From the NCBI GenBank assembly GCA_902783705.1, contig CACZSA010000390.1, positions 1 to 10,702 on the forward strand: a DNA stretch of 10,702 nt, written 5' to 3'. This document shows, piece by piece, positions 1 through 8,148 of this stretch. This stretch comes from an uncultured Ruminococcus sp. Its GTDB lineage: Bacteria; Bacillota; Clostridia; Oscillospirales; CAG-272. Below the pieces are notes generated by a model that did no database searches, was not told the origin of the DNA, and worked only from the letters and a program-made list of their open reading frames with translations. The translations under genes were made by a program, and so were the position numbers. The first letter of the stretch is position 1. Each line of letters begins with the position of its first letter.

Positions 1-735
1 GAAGCTGCTCGGGTTGCACCACGCGGCGTCGGCGGGGTTGCCGAGGAACGCCTGGGAATCGCGCGAGCCGAAGCCGAACACGTCGTCGACGATCTGGACC
101 TCAAAGCCGATCTCGTCGCCGGCCGCGTAGGCGCGGTCATAGTTCGTATAATTGTACGCGAGTTCGACGGCGTAACCGTCGGACCATTTCTCGCCAAGGA
201 GCTTGACCGCTAATGTGAAGTCGTCGTCGCAGGCGTTCGGAACGGGAGCGTTGCCGTTCTGACCGTTGTAGCTCAGCGGGTTCTGCCAGATGGAGCCTTC
301 GGACTCGTACGCGGCGATCACGCGGACGCGGAAGTCGTCTTCCAGATAATCGCCCGCCTTGTCGTTGTCGAGGTCGAGGAAGAATTCCGGACCGTCGTTT
401 TTCCAGTCGGTCGTGGAGACCGCGAAGGGTTCGTTGTTGTCGTACACTTCGCAGTAGAAGTAGAGGTTGGTGTCGTCCCACGCCACAGCGACTTTGCCGG
501 TGGTGAGGTCAAGGCCCTGCGTGGATGCGACGCCGAACTGTTCGACGGAGTAGAGCGGACCGTAGCCGTCATCGAGCACGCCGTCGACGGCGGGCGTGAA
601 CTTCGGAGCCTCAATGGTGAAGCGATCCGTGCCGTCGTTCGGGCTGACAGCGCCTTCCGGGTGAGCCGCGGACGCAGTCAGTGCGAGGCAGACACAGAGG
701 GAGAGAACAAGAACTGCCAAGATGATGCGTTTCAT
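1..735 (-). CDS. Secreted CBM9-like (DOMON-type) carbohydrate-binding protein, C-terminus cut by window edge
   Basis: I translated this frame by hand from the ATG at 735; it stays open for all 245 codons to the window edge. The N-terminus is a signal peptide: MKR, a hydrophobic stretch (residues 4-20), then TASAA, with a likely signal peptidase I cut near residue 23-24, so the protein is exported. The rest resembles a family 9 carbohydrate-binding module: an opening APKFTPAVDGVLDDGYG strand, then VAWDDTNLYFYCEVYD, then DGPEFFLDLDN, and a late ESWxNPSSF-like end (AAWCNPSSF). CBM9 modules bind sugar chain ends, often with calcium, and the acidic positions fit that. Any enzymatic or anchoring domain would lie beyond the edge. 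An AAAGGAAA ribosome binding site precedes the ATG. It follows the GH51 gene after 72 bp containing a small hairpin. It may act as a surface glycan-capture protein (inference). Confidence 0.8.
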   Translation of the reverse strand, partial: MKRIILAVLVLSLCVCLALTASAAHPEGAVSPNDGTDRFTIEAPKFTPAVDGVLDDGYGPLYSVEQFGVASTQGLDLTTGKVAVAWDDTNLYFYCEVYDNNEPFAVSTTDWKNDGPEFFLDLDNDKAGDYLEDDFRVRVIAAYESEGSIWQNPLSYNGQNGNAPVPNACDDDFTLAVKLLGEKWSDGYAVELAYNYTNYDRAYAAGDEIGFEVQIVDDVFGFGSRDSQAFLGNPADAAWCNPSSF

Positions 736-775
736 GTTGTTTTCCTTTCTTTGATGTGTTTTTAATTTACCAAAA

Positions 776-793
776 CCGTGCGGGAACACACGG
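776..793 (-). terminator. Small hairpin between GH51 and CBM9 genes, possible partial terminator
   Basis: On the minus strand CCGTGTG, loop TTCC and CGCACGG form a 7-bp stem with one G-T pair, followed by TTTTGG. The U tract is only four long, so this may be an attenuator that lowers expression of the CBM9 gene rather than a full stop. I see no convincing promoter between it and the CBM9 start. Confidence 0.4.
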
Positions 794-807
794 GATCAGG
801 GCTGGAT

Positions 808-2349
808 TTATTCTGCCTTGACGCGCACCGTCACGGCGGAGAAGGCGGGGACGGTCACCGAGCCGTCGAAGGCCTTCGTTTCCCTGATCAGATGCACCTT
901 GTCGGGCTCTTCGTAGGTATTGTGGGCATGGGGATCGTCGGCGGAGAACGTGATGTACTCCGCTTCCGGCGCAGCCACGAGGCAGGACAGGCTCAGCTTC
1001 ACGTCGGCTGCCTCGGTCACGGAGAGGTTCGCGAGGGTCAGCGTCAGGACGCCGTCCTTCTTCGACGCGCTGACGGAGAGGTTCGGGATGGAATAGTTCC
1101 TTCTTTGATCGGCCTGTTCGCGCGTGATCTCGCCGAAATCGCCGGAGATTCGGAGCGCGTCGCCGCCCATGTGATCCTTCATCATATCGAAAACGTGGTA
1201 GGTCGGCGTCGTGATGCAGTACGGTCCACCCGCAAGGAAGAGGCTGTGCAGGTTGTTCACGAGCTGGGCGACCGTTGCCATTTTGATCTTCTCGGCGTTG
1301 TTATTGAAGAGGTTGAGCGTCGCCGCCGCCACGATGCCGTCGCGCATGGTGGACTGCTGCTCGAAGAGGTTCTCGACCCCGTCCGGATTGTTCGGCGCGG
1401 GCTCGATGCCGTAGTCCTTCATGTGCGAGGAGGGACCCGATCCGCCCGGATGCCAGCAGCCCCACTCGTCGATCACGAGGCGCGCCCGCTTTTCCAGGCC
1501 GTAGCCCACGACAAAGCCCCAGTTGCGCTGGATCGCGCGCTCCACGTCGAGCGCCTGTCTCAGCTGCTTATACCACTCCTCCTCCGAGAAGGCGAGGGGA
1601 TCGCCCGCGGAGCCGCAGTAGAAGTGGAGCGAGAAGCCCTGCATGATGCGGTAGGAGGCCTCGAGGACGCCGAGGACGTCGTGCGCCCAGCGCCAGTCGT
1701 TGTGGTCCGCGCCCGAGCAGATGAGCTGCGCCTTTCGGTCCGCGTTCTCCATCACGACGGCGTATTTGCGGTACTCGTGGGCGTACATCTCGCCCGTCAT
1801 GTTGCCGCCGCCCCCCCAAGTCTCGTTGCCGACGCCCCAGTATTTGACGCCGAACGGTTCCCGCGCGCCGTTTTTCTCCCGCTCCTTCGCGAGGGTCGTG
1901 GTTCCCGCGGGGGAGTTGCAGTAGTCCATCCAGTCGCGGATATCGAGCGGCGTGAGGGACGTGATGTTCGCGGCGAAATAGGGCTCTGCACCGACGAGCC
2001 GGCAGAAATCGACGAATTCGTGCGTTCCGACGGCGTTCGGCTCGTACCGTCCGTCCGCGTTGCGCCACCAGTTGATGCGCGTCGGTCTTTTCTCCCGCGG
2101 ACCGATGCCGTCGCGCCAGTCATAGGTCTCTGCGAAGCAGCCGCCGGGCCAGCGGATCACGGGCGCGCCGATCGCCTTCAGCTTTTCGACGAGCTCAAGC
2201 CGCAGTCCCCGGATGTTCGGGACCTTCGAGTCCTCTCCGACCCAGATGCCGTCGTAGAACACCCCGCCGATGTGCTCGGTGAAATGCCCGTAGACCTCCG
2301 CCTCGATCTTCGCGATCCTGTCGTCGCCGTGAACGGTGATCTGATACAT
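808..2349 (-). CDS. GH51 alpha-L-arabinofuranosidase, cytoplasmic
   Basis: This 513-residue protein is a typical full-length GH51 enzyme that releases terminal alpha-L-arabinofuranosyl units from arabinan, arabinoxylan or arabinogalactan oligosaccharides by a retaining mechanism. Visible family motifs are GHFTEHIGG (21-29, substrate pocket), RWPGGCFAETY (66-76), the acid/base region WGVGNETWGGG with Glu176, and the nucleophile region LVIDEWG with Glu295. The part after about residue 390 is a beta-rich C-terminal domain (LTLTLANLSVT and following), as usual in the family. There is no signal peptide, so it should act inside the cell on imported oligosaccharides. Its start is decided by a strong GAGGAGGT site nine bases upstream. 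The gap to the SBP-B stop is only 20 bp, so the two genes should be cotranscribed. Substrate beyond arabinofuranosides cannot be read from sequence. Confidence 0.95.
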   Translation of the reverse strand: MYQITVHGDDRIAKIEAEVYGHFTEHIGGVFYDGIWVGEDSKVPNIRGLRLELVEKLKAIGAPVIRWPGGCFAETYDWRDGIGPREKRPTRINWWRNADGRYEPNAVGTHEFVDFCRLVGAEPYFAANITSLTPLDIRDWMDYCNSPAGTTTLAKEREKNGAREPFGVKYWGVGNETWGGGGNMTGEMYAHEYRKYAVVMENADRKAQLICSGADHNDWRWAHDVLGVLEASYRIMQGFSLHFYCGSAGDPLAFSEEEWYKQLRQALDVERAIQRNWGFVVGYGLEKRARLVIDEWGCWHPGGSGPSSHMKDYGIEPAPNNPDGVENLFEQQSTMRDGIVAAATLNLFNNNAEKIKMATVAQLVNNLHSLFLAGGPYCITTPTYHVFDMMKDHMGGDALRISGDFGEITREQADQRRNYSIPNLSVSASKKDGVLTLTLANLSVTEAADVKLSLSCLVAAPEAEYITFSADDPHAHNTYEEPDKVHLIRETKAFDGSVTVPAFSAVTVRVKAE

Positions 2350-2369
2350 GATGTCTTACCTCCTCAGGT

Positions 2370-3860
2370 TTATTCTCCGGGTACTTCGATGCCGAGCACC
2401 TCAAACGCTTTTTTCATGCTGGTCTTCATGAACTTGCCCTTCGCGGAGAAGACCCGCGTGCAGCTGTCGATGCCGCCCTCGAGCGTCGAGACAATCCCGC
2501 CCCAGTCGAAGATCATGCCGATGTCGTAGCACCGCGTCGTGAAGCAGATATCGAGCATTTTGCCGCTTTCCTCGTCGCGGGAGTCCCTCGTCTTGATGCT
2601 CACGTCGAAATAGGCGGGAAGGATCTGCTCGCGTCCCGTCTGCCCGAGCACCTCGAGCACCGCGCCGAGCCGGTCCGCGTCGTCCGTCGTCTTCGGGACG
2701 ATCATCAGGCCCGATCCGGCGGCGACGTAGGTGTGGTAGTTTTCCTGCGTCTCGTCATATTTCGGCATGGGGATGACGCCGAAGTCCCGCTCATTGTCGC
2801 GGTAGGCGCGCAGGAAGGCGATGACCTCCGTGGCGAACAGCGTGTAGCCGTCGCGCAGGCCGGACGAAATGAAGGAAATGCTCTCGTAATAGCAGGAATC
2901 CGCTTTCATGAGCCGGATCGTCTTGTCCCAGACGTCGACGAACCGCTCCGTCTCAAAGGCCGCCTGCGGGATGCCGTTCTGATCGGTGCTGACGATCCGC
3001 TCACCCGCCGCCATCCACGATGCCGCGAAGTTTTCGGGATGCGTCAGAAGGCCCCAGAGGTCCGTGCGCCCCATCTGGCCGTCGCCGTCGAGGTCCTGCC
3101 GGACGGTTTCCATCATCTCGAGCATCTTGTCCTGCGTCCACCTGCCCGATTCCACGATCTCATAGGGGGATTCGAGCTGCGCGTTCGCGAGATTCTGCTT
3201 GTCGAAATAGATGACCCAGATCGCTTCCTTGTCGGCGATCGAAATATCGCTCGCGATCAGGTAATTCTTGCCCGCCATGGTGGTGTCTTCGATCGAGTGG
3301 GAGTCCCACCACGGATGGGTGAGGTCGATGTAGCCGAGCTCGTTCAGATCGAGACACATCGCGTTCATCGCACAGGACGCGGACTGCTCCTGCCGCATCC
3401 ACGCCGCGGCGTACGCGCCGTCCCCGGACGTCACGCTCGTGTTGAAGGCCTGCGGCTCGGACCACGGGTCGGAAATGGCGTCCTGCGTGATCTTGATGCC
3501 GAGCAGGTTCTCCACCTCGAGGTTGCGGTTGAAGAATGCGTCGTTCAGCACCTCGCCCTGGAGCTCGTCCACGCAGATCTCGCACCAGCCCCAGGTCTGG
3601 TTCTGGAAGACGAGGGCGTTGAAGTTCCAGCCGTCGTAGTTCGTTCCCTCCGGCACCCCGGTGAGATCCCATACGGTCGGCTCCTCCGGTTCGGCTTCCG
3701 TTTCTCCGGGCACCGGCTCTGCCGCATCCGAATTCGTCGTTTTCGGTGCGTCGGATTTCGGCGCGTCCTCTTCCTTCGGCGCGGTCGAACACGCGGTCAG
3801 AATCGACATCGTCAAGGCGAGAAACAGAGCCGTCAGGCGTAAGGCCTTTCCTTTTTTCAT
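2370..3860 (-). CDS. SBP-B: carbohydrate ABC transporter solute-binding lipoprotein
   Basis: This 496-residue protein is an extracellular solute-binding lipoprotein. It has MKKGKALR, a hydrophobic stretch, then the lipobox LTAC with Cys24 as the lipidated residue, followed by a Glu/Pro/Ala/Asp-rich linker to about residue 62. The body (from WDLTGVPEGTNYDGWNF) looks like the family 1 oligosaccharide-binding type. An EF-hand-like loop DLDGDGQMGRTD (256-267) suggests a structural calcium site, as in some alginate-type binding proteins. It is a clear paralogue of SBP-A in this window, sharing long stretches such as GEVLNDA-FNRNL-VENLLGI and MLDIC-TRCYD. I chose the ATG at 3860 over an in-frame GTG at 3863 because the AGAAAGGA site is then seven bases away rather than four. 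It leads an operon with GH51. No permease genes are nearby; the ligand is probably an arabinose-containing oligosaccharide (inference). Confidence 0.9.
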   Translation of the reverse strand: MKKGKALRLTALFLALTMSILTACSTAPKEEDAPKSDAPKTTNSDAAEPVPGETEAEPEEPTVWDLTGVPEGTNYDGWNFNALVFQNQTWGWCEICVDELQGEVLNDAFFNRNLEVENLLGIKITQDAISDPWSEPQAFNTSVTSGDGAYAAAWMRQEQSASCAMNAMCLDLNELGYIDLTHPWWDSHSIEDTTMAGKNYLIASDISIADKEAIWVIYFDKQNLANAQLESPYEIVESGRWTQDKMLEMMETVRQDLDGDGQMGRTDLWGLLTHPENFAASWMAAGERIVSTDQNGIPQAAFETERFVDVWDKTIRLMKADSCYYESISFISSGLRDGYTLFATEVIAFLRAYRDNERDFGVIPMPKYDETQENYHTYVAAGSGLMIVPKTTDDADRLGAVLEVLGQTGREQILPAYFDVSIKTRDSRDEESGKMLDICFTTRCYDIGMIFDWGGIVSTLEGGIDSCTRVFSAKGKFMKTSMKKAFEVLGIEVPGE

Positions 3861-3916
3861 CACATGTTCCTTTCTCCCGACCAGTCGAACGGCGGGGATG
3901 TTTTTGATTCATTCTC

Positions 3917-3945
3917 AGTTTATAGCGGATTTGCTCAAAACGCAA
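3917..3945 (-). promoter_or_regulatory. Putative promoter of the SBP-B/GH51 operon
   Basis: On the minus strand a TTGCGT hexamer (3940-3945) is followed by TATAAA (3919-3924, 15-bp spacer) or, at 17 bp, TAAACT (3917-3922). Neither choice is perfect, which would suit a promoter that needs an activator. The hexamer lies at the same distance from the shared upstream element as the -35 of the SBP-A promoter. The 192-bp gap between 3861 and 4052 otherwise shows no gene and no convincing terminator for the upstream operon, so read-through is possible. Confidence 0.5.
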
Positions 3946-3960
3946 GCCAAAAACGCACAG

Positions 3961-3980
3961 ATTTGGGACATAAATCACAC
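3961..3980 (-). promoter_or_regulatory. Conserved upstream element, copy 2 (candidate regulator site for SBP-B)
   Basis: On the minus strand this reads GTGTGATTTATGTCCCAAAT. It matches the element at 8149-8168 in 17 of 20 positions. It starts 35 bases upstream of a TTG-type -35 hexamer, exactly as the other copy does. The position just upstream of the promoter fits an activator site. The regulator is probably the AraC-family protein at 8261-9136, which is inference. Confidence 0.6.
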
Positions 3981-4052
3981 ATGCCGGTCTCCGGGTCCCT
4001 GCCGCGCACACCGGAAAATCCTTCTGAGACACGGGAAACACCGCCCGGCGCG

Positions 4053-6545
4053 TCAGTACGAAATCCCGCCCGAGCCGTACGCCGCAAGCTGCTCGCGGAG
4101 AACGCCGAGATCGGTGTTTTGAAGCTGTGCGACGCTCCTCTTCCCGAAGGTGCGCTCCATCGCCGCGATTGGCTCGACGTTGACTGCCGTGATCCAGGGA
4201 AGCCACACGCCCCGCACATCCGCCGTGCGGAAGATAAATTCCGCGAGGTTCGTCGCCTCGGGCATGAAGCTCTCCCGCGCAAAGCCCCATCGGTCCCCAA
4301 CGTTCATCGTCTGCTTCGTGTTTTTCTCGAGGAAGAGAGCCATATCCCGCCAGCAGGTCTCCCCCGTACGGACATAGAGCTTGAAGAATTCATAATATGC
4401 GCCGGACATATAGGAATCCGCCGCGCTGTGTCCCGTCGCGATCAGCGAAAGCCCGTCGGAGCACCCGGCGGCAGCAGGGCGGCCCGCCTTCAGACCGTCG
4501 GTGTTCGTCACGGCGAAGCGGTACAGATAGACCCACGACATCGCAAAGACCGCCGCCTGCTCCGACGCGCGGAGGTATTTCTCCTCCCCGGTCGCGCCGT
4601 ACAGGGCGGAATACGCAAAGAGAGCGTACATCCCCGCCTCCTTGTCGACCGTATTGGGATTGTCCGGTGTACCGCCCACATACCGCCCGGTCGGGTAAAG
4701 CTCACCGAGCACGTAATCGCCCGCGCGCACCGCCGCCGTCCTGTAGCGCTCATCCCCGGTCAGCTCCCACATACGGATCAGAAAGCGTATCGGAACGGCT
4801 GTGTTGACCTTGCTGTCTCCCACAGTCTTGTCGTATTTCTTGCCGCCGATCTCAGCCCAGTCGCCGACGAGGCTGTCGGGGTTGCCGATTTTATAGGCAT
4901 TGCCGTGATAATCATAAGCACGCCAGAAGCTGCCGTCCTCATTCTGATACGTCACAAGGAAATCGGCAAATTTCTCGACCATGCCGAGCCAGAGATCGGC
5001 GTGAAGGTCTTCCCGTCCCGAAGCCCGTGCCGCCATCGCCGCGTCGAGCATCCCCTCCATACCGTCCGACATAATACGCAGAAACGGAGGATACCGGCGG
5101 AAGGTCGTATCGTCAAACCAGACCTTGACGGCACCGCTGTCTGTTTTGGCGAGCCGCGCCCAGAAATCGAGGATCGCCGCGCCTTTTTTGATGCTGTCCT
5201 CATCGTCGTTTGCCAGCCCCCACCGGATCATGTGGTGAGCGAGGGTCGTCTGCATCCCGATGAAGCCGATCTGGAAGCTGACCGAATGGGTCTGTCCGTT
5301 GTCGATGAAGACCGCGAACGGCAGACCACGCCCGTGCGTTGTCTGGGTGAAAAGGTCCTTCAGATCGCGGACGCAGATGTCGTAGATTTTGTCCGTGTCC
5401 TCGTCGGCGACCGTCACAGGCTGCTCGGCGAACGCCGCGAGATACGACGCGACCATCGCGCCGTTGTAATCCTCCGCATCCCGCGCCGAGAGGAACAGAC
5501 AGTATTCCTGCCGCTCCCCTGCCGAGACGGGATGGAAGCATGCCGCGCTCTGTTCCTTTCCGTCGTATGAGAAGCCGTAAACACGGGGATACTCATAAAA
5601 GGGATAGGTATAGGACATGCCCTGCGCCGAACCCCGGCGCCCGACGATGCCGAGCGAACCGTACCGGCAGCCGGTGTCCACCCGCCGCGGAGCTGCTGCC
5701 GCCTGCGTCGACGCGGTATCCGCAATCGCGTCCGCGATATGGGATATGGCCGCGCTGAATCCACTGGTCGGGTCTCGCATCATGATCATGGGCAGACCGC
5801 AGCGGGTTTCCCGAACAAGATTCCGGTCATAATCAAGGGTCGCGGACGAGAACGCCGCGGTTTCGATGATATCGTCCGAATCCTTGTAGAGGAGGCTCGG
5901 GATAAACCACTCCGGGGCGACGCCTTCTTCGGCGCCGAAGCGGAATTCCGTGTCAAAGCCCTTGTCCCCTTCCCCGGCAGTCGCGACCTCGACGGATCGC
6001 GAGAGCATTACCCCGCCGTCCGCCGGGCAATAGTGGTCCGTGAAGAGGAAGACGCTGCCGGCATCGGAGACGACCCGTGCGGTCGCCGTGATTTCCCCGT
6101 TCTCCTCTCTGATCTCATCATATCCGCGCGCTGCCTCCACGGGCTGGCCGTATGTTGTCCTGATCACACCGATCCTTGCAGGAACGGAACGAAAGCTCCC
6201 GCCCCCTTCCGAGCCGATCTGCAGCGTGTACCCGTCCTTGCCGGACAGAAAATCCAGAAAGCATCCCGCGTCAAGAACAATTCTCACATCGTCTCCTTCC
6301 CCGGTCCGCAAACGGACGACGGAACCCGCTTCCGTTTCGACCGATCCCTCTTCTTCCGAATCCTCCAGAGGCTCCGCTTCCTCCTCCCGCTGAACCGGGA
6401 CGGTCTCTTCCTGCTGAGCGGGGACGGCAGCCTTCTCTTCCCGTTCGGATGCGGCGGTCGGCGTCGGGGAACATCCCGCCGAAAGCACGAGGACTGCCGT
6501 GAGCAGCAGCGAGAAAGCGCGTGCCGTTCTTTTACAGAGTATCAT
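4053..6545 (-). CDS. Large surface lipoprotein with N-terminal beta domain and six-hairpin glycosidase-like domain, family unknown
   Basis: The 830-residue product has a lipoprotein signal (hydrophobic stretch 11-22, lipobox LSAGC with Cys25). A strongly acidic Glu-rich linker (about 33-72) lifts the body off the membrane. Residues about 75-380 look beta-rich. From about 385 the protein is helical with repeated features of an (alpha/alpha)6 toroid: IRFLIRMWELTGDERY (586-601), AGMYALFAYSALYGATGEEKYL (637-658) and YYEFFKLYVRTGE (717-729). This fold is used by several glycosidase and polysaccharide-lyase families. Acidic residues in conserved-looking loops (Asp634, Glu636, Asp710) are possible catalytic residues, but I cannot assign a CAZy family. 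It starts four bases after the SBP-A stop, with its GGAGGG site inside that gene, indicating translational coupling. It probably trims a glycan at the cell surface for SBP-A (inference). Confidence 0.8.
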   Translation of the reverse strand: MILCKRTARAFSLLLTAVLVLSAGCSPTPTAASEREEKAAVPAQQEETVPVQREEEAEPLEDSEEEGSVETEAGSVVRLRTGEGDDVRIVLDAGCFLDFLSGKDGYTLQIGSEGGGSFRSVPARIGVIRTTYGQPVEAARGYDEIREENGEITATARVVSDAGSVFLFTDHYCPADGGVMLSRSVEVATAGEGDKGFDTEFRFGAEEGVAPEWFIPSLLYKDSDDIIETAAFSSATLDYDRNLVRETRCGLPMIMMRDPTSGFSAAISHIADAIADTASTQAAAAPRRVDTGCRYGSLGIVGRRGSAQGMSYTYPFYEYPRVYGFSYDGKEQSAACFHPVSAGERQEYCLFLSARDAEDYNGAMVASYLAAFAEQPVTVADEDTDKIYDICVRDLKDLFTQTTHGRGLPFAVFIDNGQTHSVSFQIGFIGMQTTLAHHMIRWGLANDDEDSIKKGAAILDFWARLAKTDSGAVKVWFDDTTFRRYPPFLRIMSDGMEGMLDAAMAARASGREDLHADLWLGMVEKFADFLVTYQNEDGSFWRAYDYHGNAYKIGNPDSLVGDWAEIGGKKYDKTVGDSKVNTAVPIRFLIRMWELTGDERYRTAAVRAGDYVLGELYPTGRYVGGTPDNPNTVDKEAGMYALFAYSALYGATGEEKYLRASEQAAVFAMSWVYLYRFAVTNTDGLKAGRPAAAGCSDGLSLIATGHSAADSYMSGAYYEFFKLYVRTGETCWRDMALFLEKNTKQTMNVGDRWGFARESFMPEATNLAEFIFRTADVRGVWLPWITAVNVEPIAAMERTFGKRSVAQLQNTDLGVLREQLAAYGSGGISY

Positions 6546-6549
6546 CCCG

Positions 6550-8025
6550 TCATCCCTCCGGCACTTCGATGTCGAGGACCTTGAACGCCTTTGCCATCGA
6601 CGTTTTCATCAGATTGCCCTTTGCCGTGATGATGCGCGTGACATTCTCCATGCCGGTTTTCACCGTCATCACGATGCCGCCCCAGTCGAACATGACGCCG
6701 AGATCATAGCAGCGGGTGTTGAGGCAGATATCGAGCATCCGTCCGCTTTCCACGTCGCGGGAATCCCTGGTCTTCAAGTTGATCTCGTAGTATGCCGGAA
6801 GGATCTGATCCCGTCCGGTGTACCCGAGGATCTCGAGCGTCCTGCCGAGGCGGTCCACATCGTCGATCGTCTTCGGAACGATCATCAGTGCCGCGCCTTC
6901 CGCCACATATGTATGGTATGAATCCTGCACTTCATCGTATTTCGGCAGCGGCAGCACGCCGAAATCGAATTCGTATTCGCGCATGTACCGCATGCCGGAA
7001 ATGACCTCGTTCAGAAACAGCGCGCGTCCCTGCGAGAAGATCCTTCCGTTGACGCCGATCTGACGCCAGTAGCAGTAATCGGCGTTCATGGTTTTGTAAA
7101 TCTTGTTGTAGACGTCGACGAACCGCTCGGATTCAAAAGCCGTGAACGGAATGCCCTCTTCGTCGATCCCGACGAGGCGTTCCCCGCACGCCATCCACGA
7201 CGCAGCGTAATTCTCCTCGTGGGTCACATAGCCAAAACGGTCTTTGTCCCGGTCCATGACGCCATCACCATCGAGGTCCTTCATCGCCTGCGCCGCCATC
7301 TTCCTAAGCTTGTCGAAAGTCCATTTGCCTGCGTCCACAAGCTCATAGGGGTTTTCGAGCATTTCCTCCTCAAGAATGCCCTTGTGGAAATACACAGGCC
7401 AGATCGCGTCCTTGTCGGCAATGGTGATATCCGTCGCTACGAGATAGTTCTTCCCGCCCATCATCGTATCTTGAATCGAATGGTAGTCCCACCACGGATT
7501 GCCGAGGTCGAGTGTCAGAAGGTTAAGATCGAGGCAGGTCTTGTTCATCGCACAGCTCGCCGCATCGCGCTGACGGAGCCACCCGGCTGAATAGGCGTTG
7601 TCACCAGCTGCCACGGAATTCGTGAAAGTCTGCACCAGACTTTCGTGATGCCGGGCATCCTGTGTAATTGTGATCCCAAGCAGATTTTCCACGTACAGAT
7701 TGCGGTTGAAATAGGCGTCGTTCAGGACCTCGCCTGTCAGCTCCTCCACGCAGAGTTCACCGCGCCCCCACGACTGATTGTTATAGACGAGCGCGTTGAA
7801 GGTCCAGCCGTCATAGGCCGTGCCCTCCCGAACACCCGTCAGCGTCCAGATAGAGGACTCCGTTTCCTCTGGCTCGGTTTCGTTCTCAGAAGCGGCAGGC
7901 GGTTCTGTCTCCGACGGAGGCTCCGTCCGACCGGGATCGGTTGGCTTCTGCGAGCATCCCGTGAGAAGGACGCAGCAAAGCAGAAAAGCCGTCATACGTC
8001 CAAGAAGTTTCTTCGGTTCTTTCAT
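6550..8025 (-). CDS. SBP-A: carbohydrate ABC transporter solute-binding lipoprotein
   Basis: The 491-residue product is a second solute-binding lipoprotein: MKEPKKLLGR, a hydrophobic run, then lipobox LTGC with Cys24 and a Pro/Glu/Thr/Ser-rich linker to about residue 58. The mature domain begins WTLTGVREGTAYDGWTFNAL and parallels SBP-B almost without gaps. By eye more than half of the positions are identical. It includes the paired cysteines in SCAMN-x-x-CLDLN and an Asp-rich loop DLDGDGVMDRDKD (250-262) likely to bind calcium, one residue longer than in SBP-B. The reading frame extends to 8166, but the ATG at 8025 is preferred because GGGGAGG lies just upstream and it alone places the signal peptide at the N-terminus. 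It is first in an operon with the six-hairpin lipoprotein and divergent from araC. No permease lies beside it. Confidence 0.9.
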   Translation of the reverse strand: MKEPKKLLGRMTAFLLCCVLLTGCSQKPTDPGRTEPPSETEPPAASENETEPEETESSIWTLTGVREGTAYDGWTFNALVYNNQSWGRGELCVEELTGEVLNDAYFNRNLYVENLLGITITQDARHHESLVQTFTNSVAAGDNAYSAGWLRQRDAASCAMNKTCLDLNLLTLDLGNPWWDYHSIQDTMMGGKNYLVATDITIADKDAIWPVYFHKGILEEEMLENPYELVDAGKWTFDKLRKMAAQAMKDLDGDGVMDRDKDRFGYVTHEENYAASWMACGERLVGIDEEGIPFTAFESERFVDVYNKIYKTMNADYCYWRQIGVNGRIFSQGRALFLNEVISGMRYMREYEFDFGVLPLPKYDEVQDSYHTYVAEGAALMIVPKTIDDVDRLGRTLEILGYTGRDQILPAYYEINLKTRDSRDVESGRMLDICLNTRCYDLGVMFDWGGIVMTVKTGMENVTRIITAKGNLMKTSMAKAFKVLDIEVPEG

Positions 8026-8067
8026 GTTCTCCTCCCCGATGATCGTGATCCAACGGATGACGGACCG

Positions 8068-8089
8068 GTCGGCGCGGATACCTGCCGAC
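8068..8089 (-). other. Leader hairpin in the SBP-A 5' untranslated region
   Basis: On the minus strand GTCGGC and GCCGAC form a perfect 6-bp stem around a ten-base loop. It sits in the roughly 70-base leader between the predicted transcription start and the ribosome binding site. It has no U tract, so it is not a terminator. It may stabilise the mRNA or simply be chance in GC-rich DNA. Confidence 0.3.
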
Positions 8090-8104
8090 ATTGTTCTACA
8101 TTGA

Positions 8105-8133
8105 ATTATAATGCCCGCCCGAATCGAAAACAA
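8105..8133 (-). promoter_or_regulatory. Promoter of the SBP-A operon
   Basis: On the minus strand TTGTTT (8128-8133), a 17-bp spacer and a perfect TATAAT (8105-8110) form a strong sigma70-type promoter. It predicts a transcript start near 8098 and a leader of about 70 bases. The conserved element at 8149-8168 lies 15 bp further upstream. Confidence 0.75.
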
Positions 8134-8148
8134 GCATAAAAGTACCCA

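Noticed and set aside
778..2529. 583-codon open frame on the plus strand opposite GH51
   Set aside because: It is antisense to a gene with clear GH51 motifs. Its Arg/Val/His-rich composition is that of a codon-position shadow in GC-rich DNA.
2733..3842. 369-codon open frame on the plus strand opposite SBP-B
   Set aside because: It lies entirely within the SBP-B gene on the opposite strand and has shadow-like composition.
3986..4052. Possible terminator after the six-hairpin gene
   Set aside because: Short CCGGT/ACCGG pairing is present, but the loop is long and no T run follows on the minus strand.
3160..4290. 376-codon minus-strand frame overlapping SBP-B, its promoter and the end of the six-hairpin gene
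   Set aside because: It spans two real genes in another frame and a promoter region, and has no ribosome site or recognisable domain.
3864..5570. 568-codon open frame on the plus strand opposite the six-hairpin lipoprotein
   Set aside because: It starts inside the SBP-B promoter region without a ribosome site, shows no domain features, and mirrors a lipoprotein gene with signal peptide and operon spacing.
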